Source: Dipetalonema caudispina
Lineage: Eukaryota > Nematoda > Chromadorea > Rhabditida > Onchocercidae
Length of the DNA stretch: 64,000 nucleotides
NCBI GenBank assembly: GCA_013365325.1
Contig: JABVXV010000290.1
Span: 1 to 64,000 of the forward strand
Direction of reading: 5' to 3'
Shown here: piece by piece, positions 29,201-40,340 of the stretch
Layout of the letters: every line of letters begins with the position of its first letter
How positions within the stretch are numbered: the first letter of the stretch is position 1
Translations under genes and position numbers: made by a program
The notes under the pieces: generated by a model
The model's input: only the letters and a program-made list of their open reading frames with translations
The model's database searches: none
What the model was told of the DNA's origin: nothing

Positions 29201-29580
29201 ATGAGTATTTAGGCCATTATTTTTGCAGCGTTTTTTACATGTTATGCGTGACATAAATTCAGGTTCATGATGCTGCAAAGAAGTTAGAACAGCAGCGAAT
29301 GGAAATGTCGGTTACCAGCGTTGAGGCAGCAAAACCGAAAAAGAAATCAGTTTCAAAAGCTTCAAGTATGATATCAGATGATGAAGACAATGATGAACAA
29401 AAAGTTGATTCAGTAGACTTATTGGGAATGACTAAAAAGGAACCAAAGTCAGCGGAGGAAGATTCGGAAACAGCGAATACTGCTGACCTCGAATTCGATA
29501 TGTTGCCTTCCGATGTGCGATTATATGACGAAAAGCCGATATCTTCACCTCTGGAGGAATATCTTGTTTTTGTTGATTAG
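26229..29580 (+). CDS. STARD7: STARD7-type phosphatidylcholine transfer protein
   Basis: Six in-phase exons: 26229-26368, 26695-26827, 27036-27124, 27746-27931, 28607-28865, 29263-29580; 374 residues (human 370). The N-terminus is basic and hydrophobic, as for a mitochondrial targeting segment, and is followed by a short membrane-like stretch (FLMAVTAAGFSF) at the same place as the human one. The START domain runs from about residue 90 to 275: SDFVDAQMDLGFRKKWD, LIHWVAKFPYPMYPREYVFV, RCIVIANCAVADS, MVVRAHKTFD, GFDYVLSYYDNPES. The last exon encodes an acidic, Lys-rich tail. Family members carry phosphatidylcholine to mitochondria, supporting inner-membrane respiration and ubiquinone transport. 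The donor in exon 2 (GAA|GTTGGT) is preferred over read-through to a nearby stop because it restores the conserved WE(I/M)V junction. Confidence 0.95.
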
Positions 29581-32249
29581 TTGCTATGATTATTGAGGTT
29601 GGTAATTACACATATCATTGTAGTCTTTCTGATCGAAATTAGCGAACCGACTAGGCAGTGGATCACATATAGCGGAATTATCATTCACATTGATACAGTT
29701 TGTTCAAACTAAAGGAATTATTGTGAAACTTTCAACTTCCTTTTTTTTCGCATTTTCTACACTTTTCAATTTGTGTGAAAAATCGAAACACAAATCTTGT
29801 TTGGTAACTTTCTCTTTTTTTTTATTTTTACAATGTTATTCGATTGCTTATGTAATTTTTTATCAAATAGCATAATTTGTGTCAATATGTTCAGTTGTTC
29901 ATCTGCTGAAAGCCTGAAAACATAAGTACAGTGAATTTTCATTTGGGAAGAAAACCTTGGTTTTTTTTTTTTTGTTACCAAAGGATTGAAACGATAACGT
30001 ATGCAGTGTTAACTTCATCAGTTTTTTGTAAGATATTCCGGTGAGAAATTTTATTTGGAACCTTTATATCTAATTTGTAATTATTCAAAGGTTGTTGAGG
30101 TTTTAACTACATTGATTCTTTCGATATGTGTATTTGTTATCAATGTTCTACTGAGTAGGATGAAGTGGAGTCAATTGTTAGAGGTTCGTTCTTGTAATTT
30201 AAATTTGTTTTAAAGAATTTCTTCTTCCTTTGTATTTTAACTTTGGAAAGTTATTGAATTGGGTAATGTGTTGATTTTCGGTCCTTTGAACCCGGTTTAT
30301 TGTTCAGCCACTAAATGAAGTATTGTGCAGAACTTGATATATACTTCGCTTTTCATCGTAAATATTATTATTTTTTATTTTTGTAATCCCAATTATAAAA
30401 GATATTTGACGTAAAGGTATTTAATTTAACGGGCAATGATAATTATAAGTAAGGTATTATTTTGTGCCTTATAAATTTAAAATTGTATGCAGGTAAATAT
30501 GAGTAGTTCTAATAAATTTGCTTTAAGCTTTTAATCTCATGTTCATGTGTTAGCACATTATACTTCATTCAATTTACATGAAACTTTAAGTACTAAATTT
30601 CAAAAAGTTTGCACTGAAATCATCTGAATCAATTCTAAATGGTGCATGCTATACAAATAATTGTTGTCAGTATGACACTATAATTGTCACACTTACGCAA
30701 ATTGCCATCATTATGACAACGGATGTAATTGTTGTCATTATCATGATTACTATTCATAGATTGTAGTCACGATTAAGTAAACCAAATTATGATCATTAAA
30801 AGTTTAATTGTTATTCTGATCATTTTATGTTATGACCGTTATCATTATCACATGTTCTTTTTTTTTTGTATCGTCATCATTTTTGCTGTTATTATTCTAG
30901 TCGTTATCAACACATTCTACCAGTGCTTTTTTTCTAATAATTCAAGATATACCATTGTTATTGTTGTTATTTTCATGTTTATAATCATTATTATATCATT
31001 ATTATATCAGTGTAAGTTGTCATCCAAATCCTTAGCACTATCGCTAGAAGTAATCAATATCACTATTACTGTAATGTTTACCATTGATAACAATGATTTC
31101 TTTTCGAGTATGCCTTGGAATAAATAGAAATAATTATATTTCGATTTTTTCAAATCATACAATTTAAATACTAATCAATGAAAAAAAAAAATAACAATTA
31201 TTTGATAGAATTGGAATCATGCTGAGATAACTCATTTAGATGACATTGAATTTGCAGGTAATTTTTAGATCAGATTAGGAGTGTTACAAAAAATCAAAAC
31301 CAGTTTCTTAATTGCTTTTACAATTTTGTAGCAACAACTCAGTTTAGCCAACGTTTCATTATTCTGAATGAAACAAATGCACCATTTTAACGATTGTCCT
31401 ATTTCTTCCAAAGATTTTCAGGAATTATCTTTCATCATTGTTAAATTTTGATAGTAAAAATTTAATATTCCCATATTTCAATCCAGTCAATCCGATATTT
31501 CTACATTTTAATTGGACGTGTTTTGATATTCCCTGAACAAAGAACATCTTTATCATCCTGGTACGCATATACAGATATATATACTTTCTTTTAATATATT
31601 TAAATAAAAAATTAAAATTTAATAATAGAAAGAAAGTTGTGAAACGATCTCATCCAAATTTATTGCATTTAAATTATCCAAATTTCTAAGTTATCCAAGA
31701 CTTCCGTAATACAATGCTCCAGTCATAATTGGATGTTATAATTTTTGATTTCGAAAGAATAATATTTTCAATATTTAAAAAAGACTTCCTCTTTTGATAC
31801 TTTTACCGAAAAACTAATTAGCAATAATGAATTTAAATAGAAAGATCCTGATAAATAATAGCATAGCATAAATGGCTGATTGTTACGTTTCAGTTTACTT
31901 AGAATTAAACTCAAGTTAATCTATCTGCTCGTAATACAGATCCAATTGGATATTCCCAATTTTAATATTTTGATATTTCAATCGTAATTCAAACTTGTTG
32001 CTTAATGATATATAGTTATACTTCAGTTGAGAAACAGTCATCAGAAGAATGTTCTCAATACTTATTATTTAATAATCTACTTTAACTCACAAATTATTAA
32101 ATGATAATGATCATAAATATACCTATTTGATAATGATTATTGTAATATGTAATTTTTCCCCTTATCAAAACGATTAAAGCATCAGCCTTGACCAATTTAC
32201 AACTCTAATAATTGATAACAACATTATTATCAATTACAGTATAGAATAC
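29581..32249. other. Intergenic, no supported gene
   Basis: About 2.7 kb between STARD7 and phytochelatin synthase. It includes simple ATT/GTT-rich sequence at 30660-31130, which yields long hydrophobic open frames that are composition artefacts. No recognisable protein or RNA. Confidence 0.55.
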
Positions 32250-33730
32250 ATGCAGCAACGTACAACATCAACTCAAAATTTCTATCGTCGAAAATTACCA
32301 TCATCTTGCATTAATTTCGCATCACCTGAAGGCAAGAAACTTTTCACCGAGAGTCTTGTCAAAGGTTTGAATTTTACCAATTATTCATCTCATTGTAAGC
32401 GAAAATTTTAGCTTATTTCTAAAGTAGAAAAAGTAAACAATAATCCATGCAAAATTTGCAGGAAAGATTTTTAACTTTTCATAATTGAAAGTAATGAATT
32501 GAAATGATTTTTTCCTTTTTCCGTTAACGTAATATTTAAGTAAAATTGTTCTATCCCATAACACTCGCAATTTTATAATTATTAATTCCGTTTAAAAATT
32601 TCATCTAGATTTCAACAATTTTTTTTTTTCCCTTTTATCTTTGCACTTTGTAAAATTTCTAGCAAAATGTTTTTTTGCTAAAATTTTCCAAGCAATATGA
32701 TAAATATAATTTGTATATTTAATTGATTTTCAATACTTTTATTCCCCTTATCAATTTTCAATTCTTAGTACGAATGTACTTATTCTATTTTCTATTCTTT
32801 GTACGAATGTACTTTTTCGATTTTCAGTACTTTCTTTCTTCATTTTCTGTTTTCTTTTAATACGCACTATAATGATTAACCATTATTTGTTTAAGTTGAT
32901 TATTGATTTGAGTTATATTTACAATTTGAATTGTTTAATGTATTCCAATTAATTCAACATATTCAAATGTTATCGCTGCAATATAATGAATTTTATTTAA
33001 AATAAATCATTGCTTTTATCGAATTATATCCTTTTCTTCCAAATTTCACTGTCGTTAATTTTTATTAATATATCAAAGTTTGATGTATTTTAGGACATGC
33101 AAATATTTACTTCCGATTAGCGTCACATTTTTTAACACAGGATGAACCATCTTATTGTGGCCTTTCTACTTTGGGTAAATATTTTGCCTCTATTTTGTTT
33201 TTTTTGTTTTTTTTTTTTTTTTTTCTAGAAGAAAATTTAATTGTCAAATTTGCTAATAGCGTTCTAATTTAGGCAGAAATTTGCAAATAATTGAATTATA
33301 TATTGCAGTAAATTAATACGAAAAAAAAAAGTTTTTTGAACAGAAAAAATGGCTTGAAATTTTTTTCAAAACATTTGTTTTCCTTTATTATTAACGATAT
33401 TTAAAAAAAAAAAAAAACTGGAAATATTTTATATTTGTCGTATATTACAAAGATTAAACTATGACATTTATATTATTTAGTAATGGTACTAAATGCACTA
33501 GAAGTGGATCCAGGTCGAGTATGGAAATCACCATGGCGTTTCTATCATGAAAGTATGCTTGACTGTTGTGTACCACTTGATGATATTAAAAAAACTGGCA
33601 TAACATTATCTCAGTTTGTTTGTTTAGCAGAATGCAATAAACTTTACACTGAATTAAAATACGCAGAATCGAAATCAGGTTTTTTTTTTTTTTTTTCTTA
33701 TTTCTTTTTTCTCTTTTTTTTCCTTTTTTT

Positions 33731-33765
<35 letters not shown>

Positions 33766-35059
33766 TTAAGTGATATGGAAAATTTTTGGAACAAATGACT
33801 ATAATTATTTTAATGTTAGTACTATAACTATTAAATTTGAAATTGAAATGTCACGAATTAATTTGAACACTGATATTTCACGAAAGAGTATCTTCTTAGT
33901 TACTATCGTTTGATATAGCTTAACATTAAGTTTAAAATCATTTCATCCAAATTATTATTGTATCCAGAATTCTTGAGTATCTTTCGGGAAAATGTTAAAC
34001 GATGTACAGCAGTTGACGATACGATCATTGTGGTCAGCTATAATCGCCAAGTACTGGGTCAAACTGGTACAGGTATTTGCATAACCTATTTTTTTTTCTT
34101 TTTTTTTTTTTTTTTTTTAATGAATGGATATTTATTTATAATTTTTATGTGACTAATTATCAGATGATATTGTCAGTAATTATAATTTTATTTCTCATTT
34201 TTTTTTATTTTATTTAAGGTCATTTCTCACCGTTAGGTGCATATCATGAAGAAAGTGATCAAGTTCTTATCATGGATGTTGCTCGATTCAAATATCCACC
34301 ACATTGGGTATCATTAACCATTTTAAGGGATGCAATGCTTAGTATTGATGCTACCACTGGCAAACCACGAGGTTATTATTTTTTTGACTACTTTATTGCT
34401 GATTAATTTTTTTATTTTCATAAAACATTATTGAATTTTATTTTGAAGAATGTCAAATTTTCTCTTTAGATATTTAAATGAATAATGAATTGTAATTTCT
34501 AAAATTTAACAGGTAGCTTAAAATAAATACATTTGAATGATGAACTGTGCAGATCTATTTCAGGTTATCTAACATTAAAATTTCGATCTCATATACAACC
34601 ATTAGTTTTGCTTCACTTACAAGGCGATTTTAGTTCTTGCAAAACAGTGGTAGGATTTTTTATTTTCCTACCCATCTATCCTTAATTACCTTGAAATACC
34701 GTAAATTATTCTACTCTTAATTACTGTGATAAAATATATATGATGAAAGTTTCATTTTTTTTTTTTTTTCTTTTTTTTTTTTTTGGTAGTATAGATGAGG
34801 TTTTAACTTAATGAGGTATTTTAATTTTATTAAGAATTGCTACTTAAGCTTAGTAAAGAGAAAAGGAAGTGATAAGAAATGTTAACCAAGCTAAGTATCA
34901 TTAGATTAATAAGGATACAATATTTTCTTACAGAATAAAAATAAACATTCTATTAGAAACAATTATTTTTGTAACATGAATAAAGATTATTGCGAAAATT
35001 ATACCTTTAGCATTGGCTTCGTGGGCATTGTATTTTCGACAATTAATTGGATCAAATGA
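32250..35059 (+). CDS. pcs-1: Phytochelatin synthase
   Basis: Exons 32250-32364, 33094-33174, 33481-33678, 33968-34072, 34219-34371, 34564-34649 are in phase and certain; a last exon 34934-35059 gives 287 residues. The enzyme joins gamma-Glu-Cys units of glutathione into metal-binding phytochelatins, giving cadmium and arsenic tolerance. The papain-like core is clear: [10 protein letters not shown] near the start, then the catalytic Cys60 in [49 protein letters not shown] with His168, and Asp186 in [13 protein letters not shown]; spacing matches the plant Cys-His-Asp triad. The C-terminal half is short and poorly conserved. An alternative end uses a donor after 35026 and a strong acceptor before 35373, stopping at 35456. 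The ATG follows an SL-type acceptor. A similar enzyme is known and functional in Caenorhabditis. Confidence 0.93.
33679..33769 (+). repeat. T-rich low-complexity intron
   Basis: The intron after exon 3 of phytochelatin synthase opens with about 90 bases of almost pure T broken by a few A and C. Its length should be regarded as approximate. Confidence 0.8.
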
Positions 35060-35130
35060 AACTGTAATTGACAAAAATAATCATTTCGATTGATTTTTTC
35101 AGTTAAATACTATTCCATTTATTATTTATT

Positions 35131-35132
35131 TA

Positions 35133-35203
<71 letters not shown>

Positions 35204-35204
35204 A

Positions 35205-35299
<95 letters not shown>

Positions 35300-35300
35300 G
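35131..35300 (+). repeat. Long TTA/ATT microsatellite
   Basis: About 170 bases of ATT repeats with one interruption near 35195-35205. It lies at or just after the 3' end of phytochelatin synthase; if the alternative last exon at 35373 is used it is intronic. All poly-Leu, poly-Ile and poly-Asn frames here are artefacts of the repeat. Confidence 0.95.
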
Positions 35301-35372
35301 ATGATATTGATAAATAAGCCAATAAAAATCAATAAACACAGATACGATAAGAAATGTTTTTATGTTTCACAG

Positions 35373-35456
35373 CACAAGACAGAAGTGCTAAATGTTAATT
35401 GCAGCGGTAGAACACAAAGCTACACTTTCTCCGATGTCGTACGATCAATGGACTGA
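35373..35456 (+). CDS. Possible alternative last exon of phytochelatin synthase
   Basis: A good 3' splice site (TTTATGTTTCACAG) precedes an 84-base open frame starting HKTEVLNVNCSG and ending in TGA. It is in phase 0, compatible with a donor ATT|GTATTT at 35026/35027 inside the preceding exon. I cannot tell whether it is used; the residues do not match anything I recognise. Transcript reads would settle it. Confidence 0.3.
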   Translation, partial: HKTEVLNVNCSGRTQSYTFSDVVRSMD

Positions 35457-35569
35457 TCTGATACTATCCTCCATTGCTCAATCCACTCCGACAGACGCTT
35501 CAGTTGTCTTTCAGTAATAAGCTGTCGAGTTTCGTTCTTACCTTTATTGTCATTTTCACCCTTATAAAT

Positions 35570-37473
35570 TTACCCTTGTTTCATAAACAGGTTTAAAAAG
35601 ATGTCCTTTCGTTTTCCTGGCTTTTCCGCTTTCAGATTCAATAATGCAGACTGTAATGTTGGAAGTGATGGGGAACGAGAAGAGCATGTGCAATATACGG
35701 TGGTATGGTTACCAACACTTCCTCCCATTCCAGGCTGCAATTCATAATATTGGTAGCATATCTGATGACAGTTCAGGATATTTGCTTTACCTCCAGAATT
35801 TTAGAAATTAGAGATTTCGCTATTCCCTTCAGCGCCAAACTTCTAGGGTATGTAAAATTAGTTCGCAGTTATAGATCGCCAGGAATTTCGCTTACCTGGC
35901 CAGGTCTATCATATTTTGATTTCGAACTCCTTCTTTATTTAGTACCTTTGGTAAGTCATGTTGCCCTAGTTTATCTTTTTTATCTGGTACGCCAAGCTTA
36001 CCCGACGGGCGTACTTTTCCAAATGATCTTGGTAATTCAAGTTTCAAATAATTTGGTATAGTGCAATTTTTCCCTGATCGACCTTGTAATCCAACTTTTC
36101 CACTGGCTCCTGAAAAATTTTTATGATTTCTATGTAAACGTGAAGTTTACTATAAAATTGGTAAAACATTCTAAAGCATACTAGGAGCTCCGCATACATC
36201 CATTGGACCTGGTAAACCAGGAGGACTAACTCGTCCACTTTTTCCAGGAACTCCTGGCAAGCCAGATGGGCCAAGCAAGCCCGGCATGCCACTGTTTCCT
36301 AGTAGTCCGGGTGGACGGACTAGGACATAATACGCAATCTTCTTCACTGCTGCTGTCATCGAGGAGAAATCCCGGTGTTCCTGGTTTACCATCTAAGCCA
36401 TTTCTACTGTCTTCTGGAATAATTTGCATCAAATGCTGGAACCTAGTATTTAATTGAATGCAGATACCACGGTTCGAAAAGAAATAAAAAGAATCTATTT
36501 TCGAAGTTCATTCATATTGATAATGAATGATTCAGTGCTGCTTCTGTAGTTCTTTTACAAAATCTCACCACCGTCAGTACCCGATTGGCCAAGTGGTCCT
36601 CTCGGTCCTTCCGGACATTGAATGGCTTGATTAAGGCAATCTACAAGATTTTTATTTAATTGGTAAAAATTTATTTTAATTAAGCTAAGATATAATGGAA
36701 ACCCAATTTAACAAGCCTTGAAAATAAATCTTCTGTCATATGTCACTGCTACTCATAAATGGAACAGCAAAATGTGATTCATCGCTGATAAGCATTCGTA
36801 TGTGTTACGTTTCTCCTTAAATGAAATAATCCTTGAGGATTTGAATATTATAAGCTCCAACCAGTCATTTTCATCCATTTTCTAATGACGTTAAATAAAT
36901 CAAATTTAAATTCTTCAAATGGATAAGTTCTATTAACTTAAACTACTATTTAGGCATGGTTAAATTGGTGGAATACAGTCTCATATCAATCAGTTGTAAA
37001 GAAACTTACTGAACCGTTCAGTTCTAAAATAATCTGATCTTCGTATTCTGCTGAAAGGCGTTTTGCTTTATAAATTCACCCCAAGTACCATTAATATCGT
37101 ACTGTAAAGCAAATGCTGACAGATTTTCCTCAAAAAATTTATTTCAGATCAGATTTTTATTGCCTGTGATATGTTCGAACCCGCAGTCAAAGGTAGAATG
37201 TTCAGAAAGAGACTCACTGAATAAATACAAGAACTGAAATTCAATAAAGCATAGTGAAGGAAATAGAACCTCTAATTTCTGACAAATTTTACTAAGCAGA
37301 AGATGAAATACCTTAAAGTGCTTAATATCCTTGAATACGAATTCACAGAGATTGTCGATGTCATACTTTACAAAAATAATTAGTAACTAATTAGCCGACA
37401 AAGGTATTGCACAAAGTACTCCAAGTGTTATTAAAATAATCTCTGCAGGAAATTTAAGATTAATGGATCGCAT
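35570..37473 (-). pseudogene. Decaying cuticle collagen
   Basis: Minus-strand pieces follow the order of a nematode cuticle collagen: an ATG at 37473 with a hydrophobic N-terminal segment (IILITLGVLCAIPLS), an N-terminal region ending DIKHFK at 37312, a LQYDINGTWGEF piece near 37080-37140, a cysteine plus Gly-X-Y exon 36645-36590, a main Gly-X-Y exon near 36413-36182, another 36112-35890, and a C-terminal exon 35734-35570 with PGMGGSVG and VYCTCSSRS. Breaks: in-frame TAG at 37389-37387, frame change near 37070, one-base frame change near 36335 just after a CVLCPS cysteine box, another near 35900. In the 36112 exon the triplet register persists but many Gly codons have become Asp, Arg, Glu, Lys, Ser or Cys, as expected from unselected G mutations. 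Several independent lesions make a pseudogene more likely than assembly error. Confidence 0.7.
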
Positions 37474-38801
37474 CGTATCAAATTCCAGGACAGTTCTGAA
37501 AATCATTAGGATTATTGCAAAACTGGAAATCATTTGTTGATAAAAAATTGATTCGAAATCAGTTCTGCTCTTAACATTTCTAAAAAATAAGGTTGATTAA
37601 GATGAATAAATTTTGTGATTGGCGGATAGGGTAACTGACAGAATGTTGAATCTTTTTGGATATGTCAGTAGGAAATACCAGTCCACCTGTCAAGTGTCCC
37701 CTGAAGATGAATATTCGGAGAGAATCCATTCAACTATTCATACTGCAACATTCAAGTGCACTTACCCCTCTTTTTGTCACAGCCATTCTCCTGAAAATGT
37801 AAATAATATGTGCATGTGGCACTTATCGCAGCAGCTGATATCATCTGTACTGCGATTTGCTCCCTATCACCCGCACTTTCACAAATAATGCCTGCTTTTA
37901 GGAACTATGCGCTCTTCTATCAGCATAAACAAGTTCATTTTACCCTTTCTATATTTAATAGCTTCCAGCTCATCTCCTCTTCGGAGAACAACAATAACGA
38001 CAATAATAACATCTTCCAAACTTGTCTTACTTGTTCATCGTTAATCTCACCGTCACGTTTCATTCCGCGGCAATTACTTGTATCACGCCAAAATAGCCAC
38101 TTTTTTCGACCACAAATCTCGCATCATTCATTTCCTGCACTTATATTTCGTTTACTTGTCTCTGCTATTCGTTTTCACCTTTCATAAGCCAATGTCATCA
38201 GAATCTTACCATTCGCCCAATATATTAGATTGATTAACACCTTATTATTATTCCTTCACAAATTTATTTGTCAGTGTTTTCTAATAAATTCATCTACCTT
38301 CTATGATCCGATCCCACTATCAGCTTTCTTTTTCATCTCACCTTCCGAAACGTCTAATACGTTTACCTCTTGCAAATTTCCATTATTATGAAATAGAACA
38401 ATATTTTTGTCTGCATTTACTTGCGTAAAAGTCACTATTACAGGTGAGTACATTTCTCACTGTTGATGTACAATTCATTATCTGTAAGAATATCATTCAG
38501 AAGAGTAACTGTGAGATCTAGCCGTGAAATTGATTTTGGCTAGAACCGGTATAAACATTAACTGTTGTTTTGTTATATCATCGTCAGTTTCGAATTGAAA
38601 AAAGATTCGTGCTTGCGTGAAAGGCAACATATTTTTCCAAAATCTTTCTAGATTTTATTAAGGTAGCTGCATTCAATGACGTTGTTAGCTTCAAAAATGT
38701 TTACTATGTGATGAATTTACCGGAAGAATCTTGGTTTTTTTTTCCTTTTTTTTTGAAATACGAAGAAATTACTATCATATCAGATTATATTGTTCGTAAA
38801 A
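37474..38801. other. Intergenic, no supported gene
   Basis: Contains a pyrimidine-rich stretch (37740-38400) giving an open frame of 125 codons at 37810-38187 on the plus strand. Its composition is biased, it has no splice context and no family resemblance, so it is not called. Confidence 0.5.
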
Positions 38802-40073
38802 ATGGAACAGGGCGATGGTACAGCGGTATTTCTTCCGTCTGGACAAAGTGACTATAATTCAGATTTGTTCTATTTATTGCGATCACTTACCAAAATAGTG
38901 AAAACACAAGAGACAGTAAACGCTAAACTTGGTAGGAATCCAAACCAAATTTTATAACCTCTTAAAATTCTTTCTTTTTTTTAATTTGCTTTTATCGGAT
39001 AATAGAACTGGGCTCTATATGACTTTGAGTAGCCAATATTAATGTAATCCAAACCATAGTCTAGGGTGAAGCTTTCGTAATATATATCATCCCAGGTGAG
39101 GATAATCTACCTTTCGATATTCCTTGTCAACTATCGTAGTCCCTAGCAACATTTGTTACATTTTAATTGCAAAGCAATCAGGCAGTTTATTAAGCAATTC
39201 CACTCAATGCAAGATAATGAAAAAAGAGGTATGAAATGCGTACATCACAACAAAAGCCAATGATTCCACAATGTGTTCAACAGAAAACAATAATTAGGAT
39301 GCAAATGATTTCGTACAGAATTATGTGACGACGACTTCTACTATAACAAATAATTAAGCTTCATTTCAAAACACTCTTTCTTACAGCTGAAAAAGTTCAG
39401 GTAAATCTAATTTGGACGTATTTAACAAACACATGTCATGTTTTGGAAGAGATAAACGATAAATCCACGAAAATATAGCAAAAGAAAGTTAAATAAATCG
39501 TGTATTGTTGTCCTGTGACTTCATAATGGTACGGGATTTTCTTTCTGGTATGTGTTGTAAGTTAGTCGGAAAATGCGTCTTCAATCACAATTAGCTGCCG
39601 AACTGCCAATCTAGCAGAAAAATTAAGCAAACATTTTTCACCCATTTCAGATTGCTCGCCAGGTTAAACTTTAAAAAGGTTTAAGACTTTCAGCTGTAAT
39701 TTCTTGTTGAATTATGATAAAAAGAAAGTCAGTTACGTTTGAAAATATTGCATCTGGAGCAAAACTAATTATCGTTATAACAAAAATCAAATGTGCGAAA
39801 TTGCAATATTATTAGAAACTTATTACTAAGCACAAAATGGCTACGGCAACACAACTTCTCGAAATTTCAGCTAAGCTGAATGCCTTCTGGGATACTGAAT
39901 TAAATTTGAAAATCTTCTCGAAACATTTGAAAGAGTAAGGAAGTAAAAATATAATGTCTAGAAAGAATTAAATATGAGAGTTGCACAGATCTCAATTAAA
40001 GCTAAAATTTGAATATTAAACCACTTTTCTTGTAAGTTATTGTCTGATCCTTAACAAGATATTGCAAAGGTGA
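38802..40073 (+). CDS. Unrecognised small helical protein
   Basis: Exon 1, 38802-38931, starts MEQGDGTAVFLPSGQSDY, continues with an amphipathic stretch (DLFYLLRSLTKIVKTQETV) and ends at a GT donor in phase 1. A second exon, 39871-39934, follows a good acceptor and keeps the frame (KLNAFWDTELNLKIFSKHLK), and a third, 40037-40073, would end NKILQR then TGA; about 76 residues. A 14-base candidate microexon lies at 39387-39400. An acceptor-like ATCATATCAG sits 20 bases before the ATG. The protein is predicted to be mostly helical; I do not recognise the family. It converges on the Rh gene 3' end. Exons 2 and 3 are less certain than exon 1. Confidence 0.4.
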
Positions 40074-40340
40074 TAATGAAGAATTAAGGATCATATTCAT
40101 TATCAATGAATGCTTCTCAAGGGTTGCTTGGTCCAACAGAAGATGATGTTTCCTTGTTAAGTGCCGTATGTTCAGTTAATTCAATGTGGTCGATTTTTGA
40201 GATGATCTGCAAAGTGTTCCTTTTGTACAAAATACTATTAAGAATTTCCATGATTAACTGCTGTTTACTGGTCTTAATCAGTTACGGTATATTCACCTGA
40301 AAGATTAAATAGTGACCGAGGTCATTATAATATAATGAAA

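Noticed and set aside
30789..31127. Plus-strand frame of 112 codons, very hydrophobic
   Set aside because: Produced by ATT/GTT-rich low-complexity DNA; it is almost entirely Ile, Val, Phe and Tyr.
35090..35322. Poly-Leu, poly-Ile and poly-Asn open frames on both strands
   Set aside because: They are translations of the ATT microsatellite with no flanking coding signal.
35430..35569. Minus-strand frame RQLKRLSEWIEQW downstream of the collagen stop
   Set aside because: It continues the collagen frame only through an in-frame TAA and does not resemble collagen; more likely chance 3' sequence.
37810..38187. Plus-strand frame of 125 codons
   Set aside because: Pyrimidine-rich composition, no splice sites in phase and no family resemblance.
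40106..40300. Plus-strand frame MNASQGLLGPTEDDV and hydrophobic tail
   Set aside because: Out of phase with the small gene upstream, no acceptor before the ATG, and its second half is ordinary A+T-rich noise.
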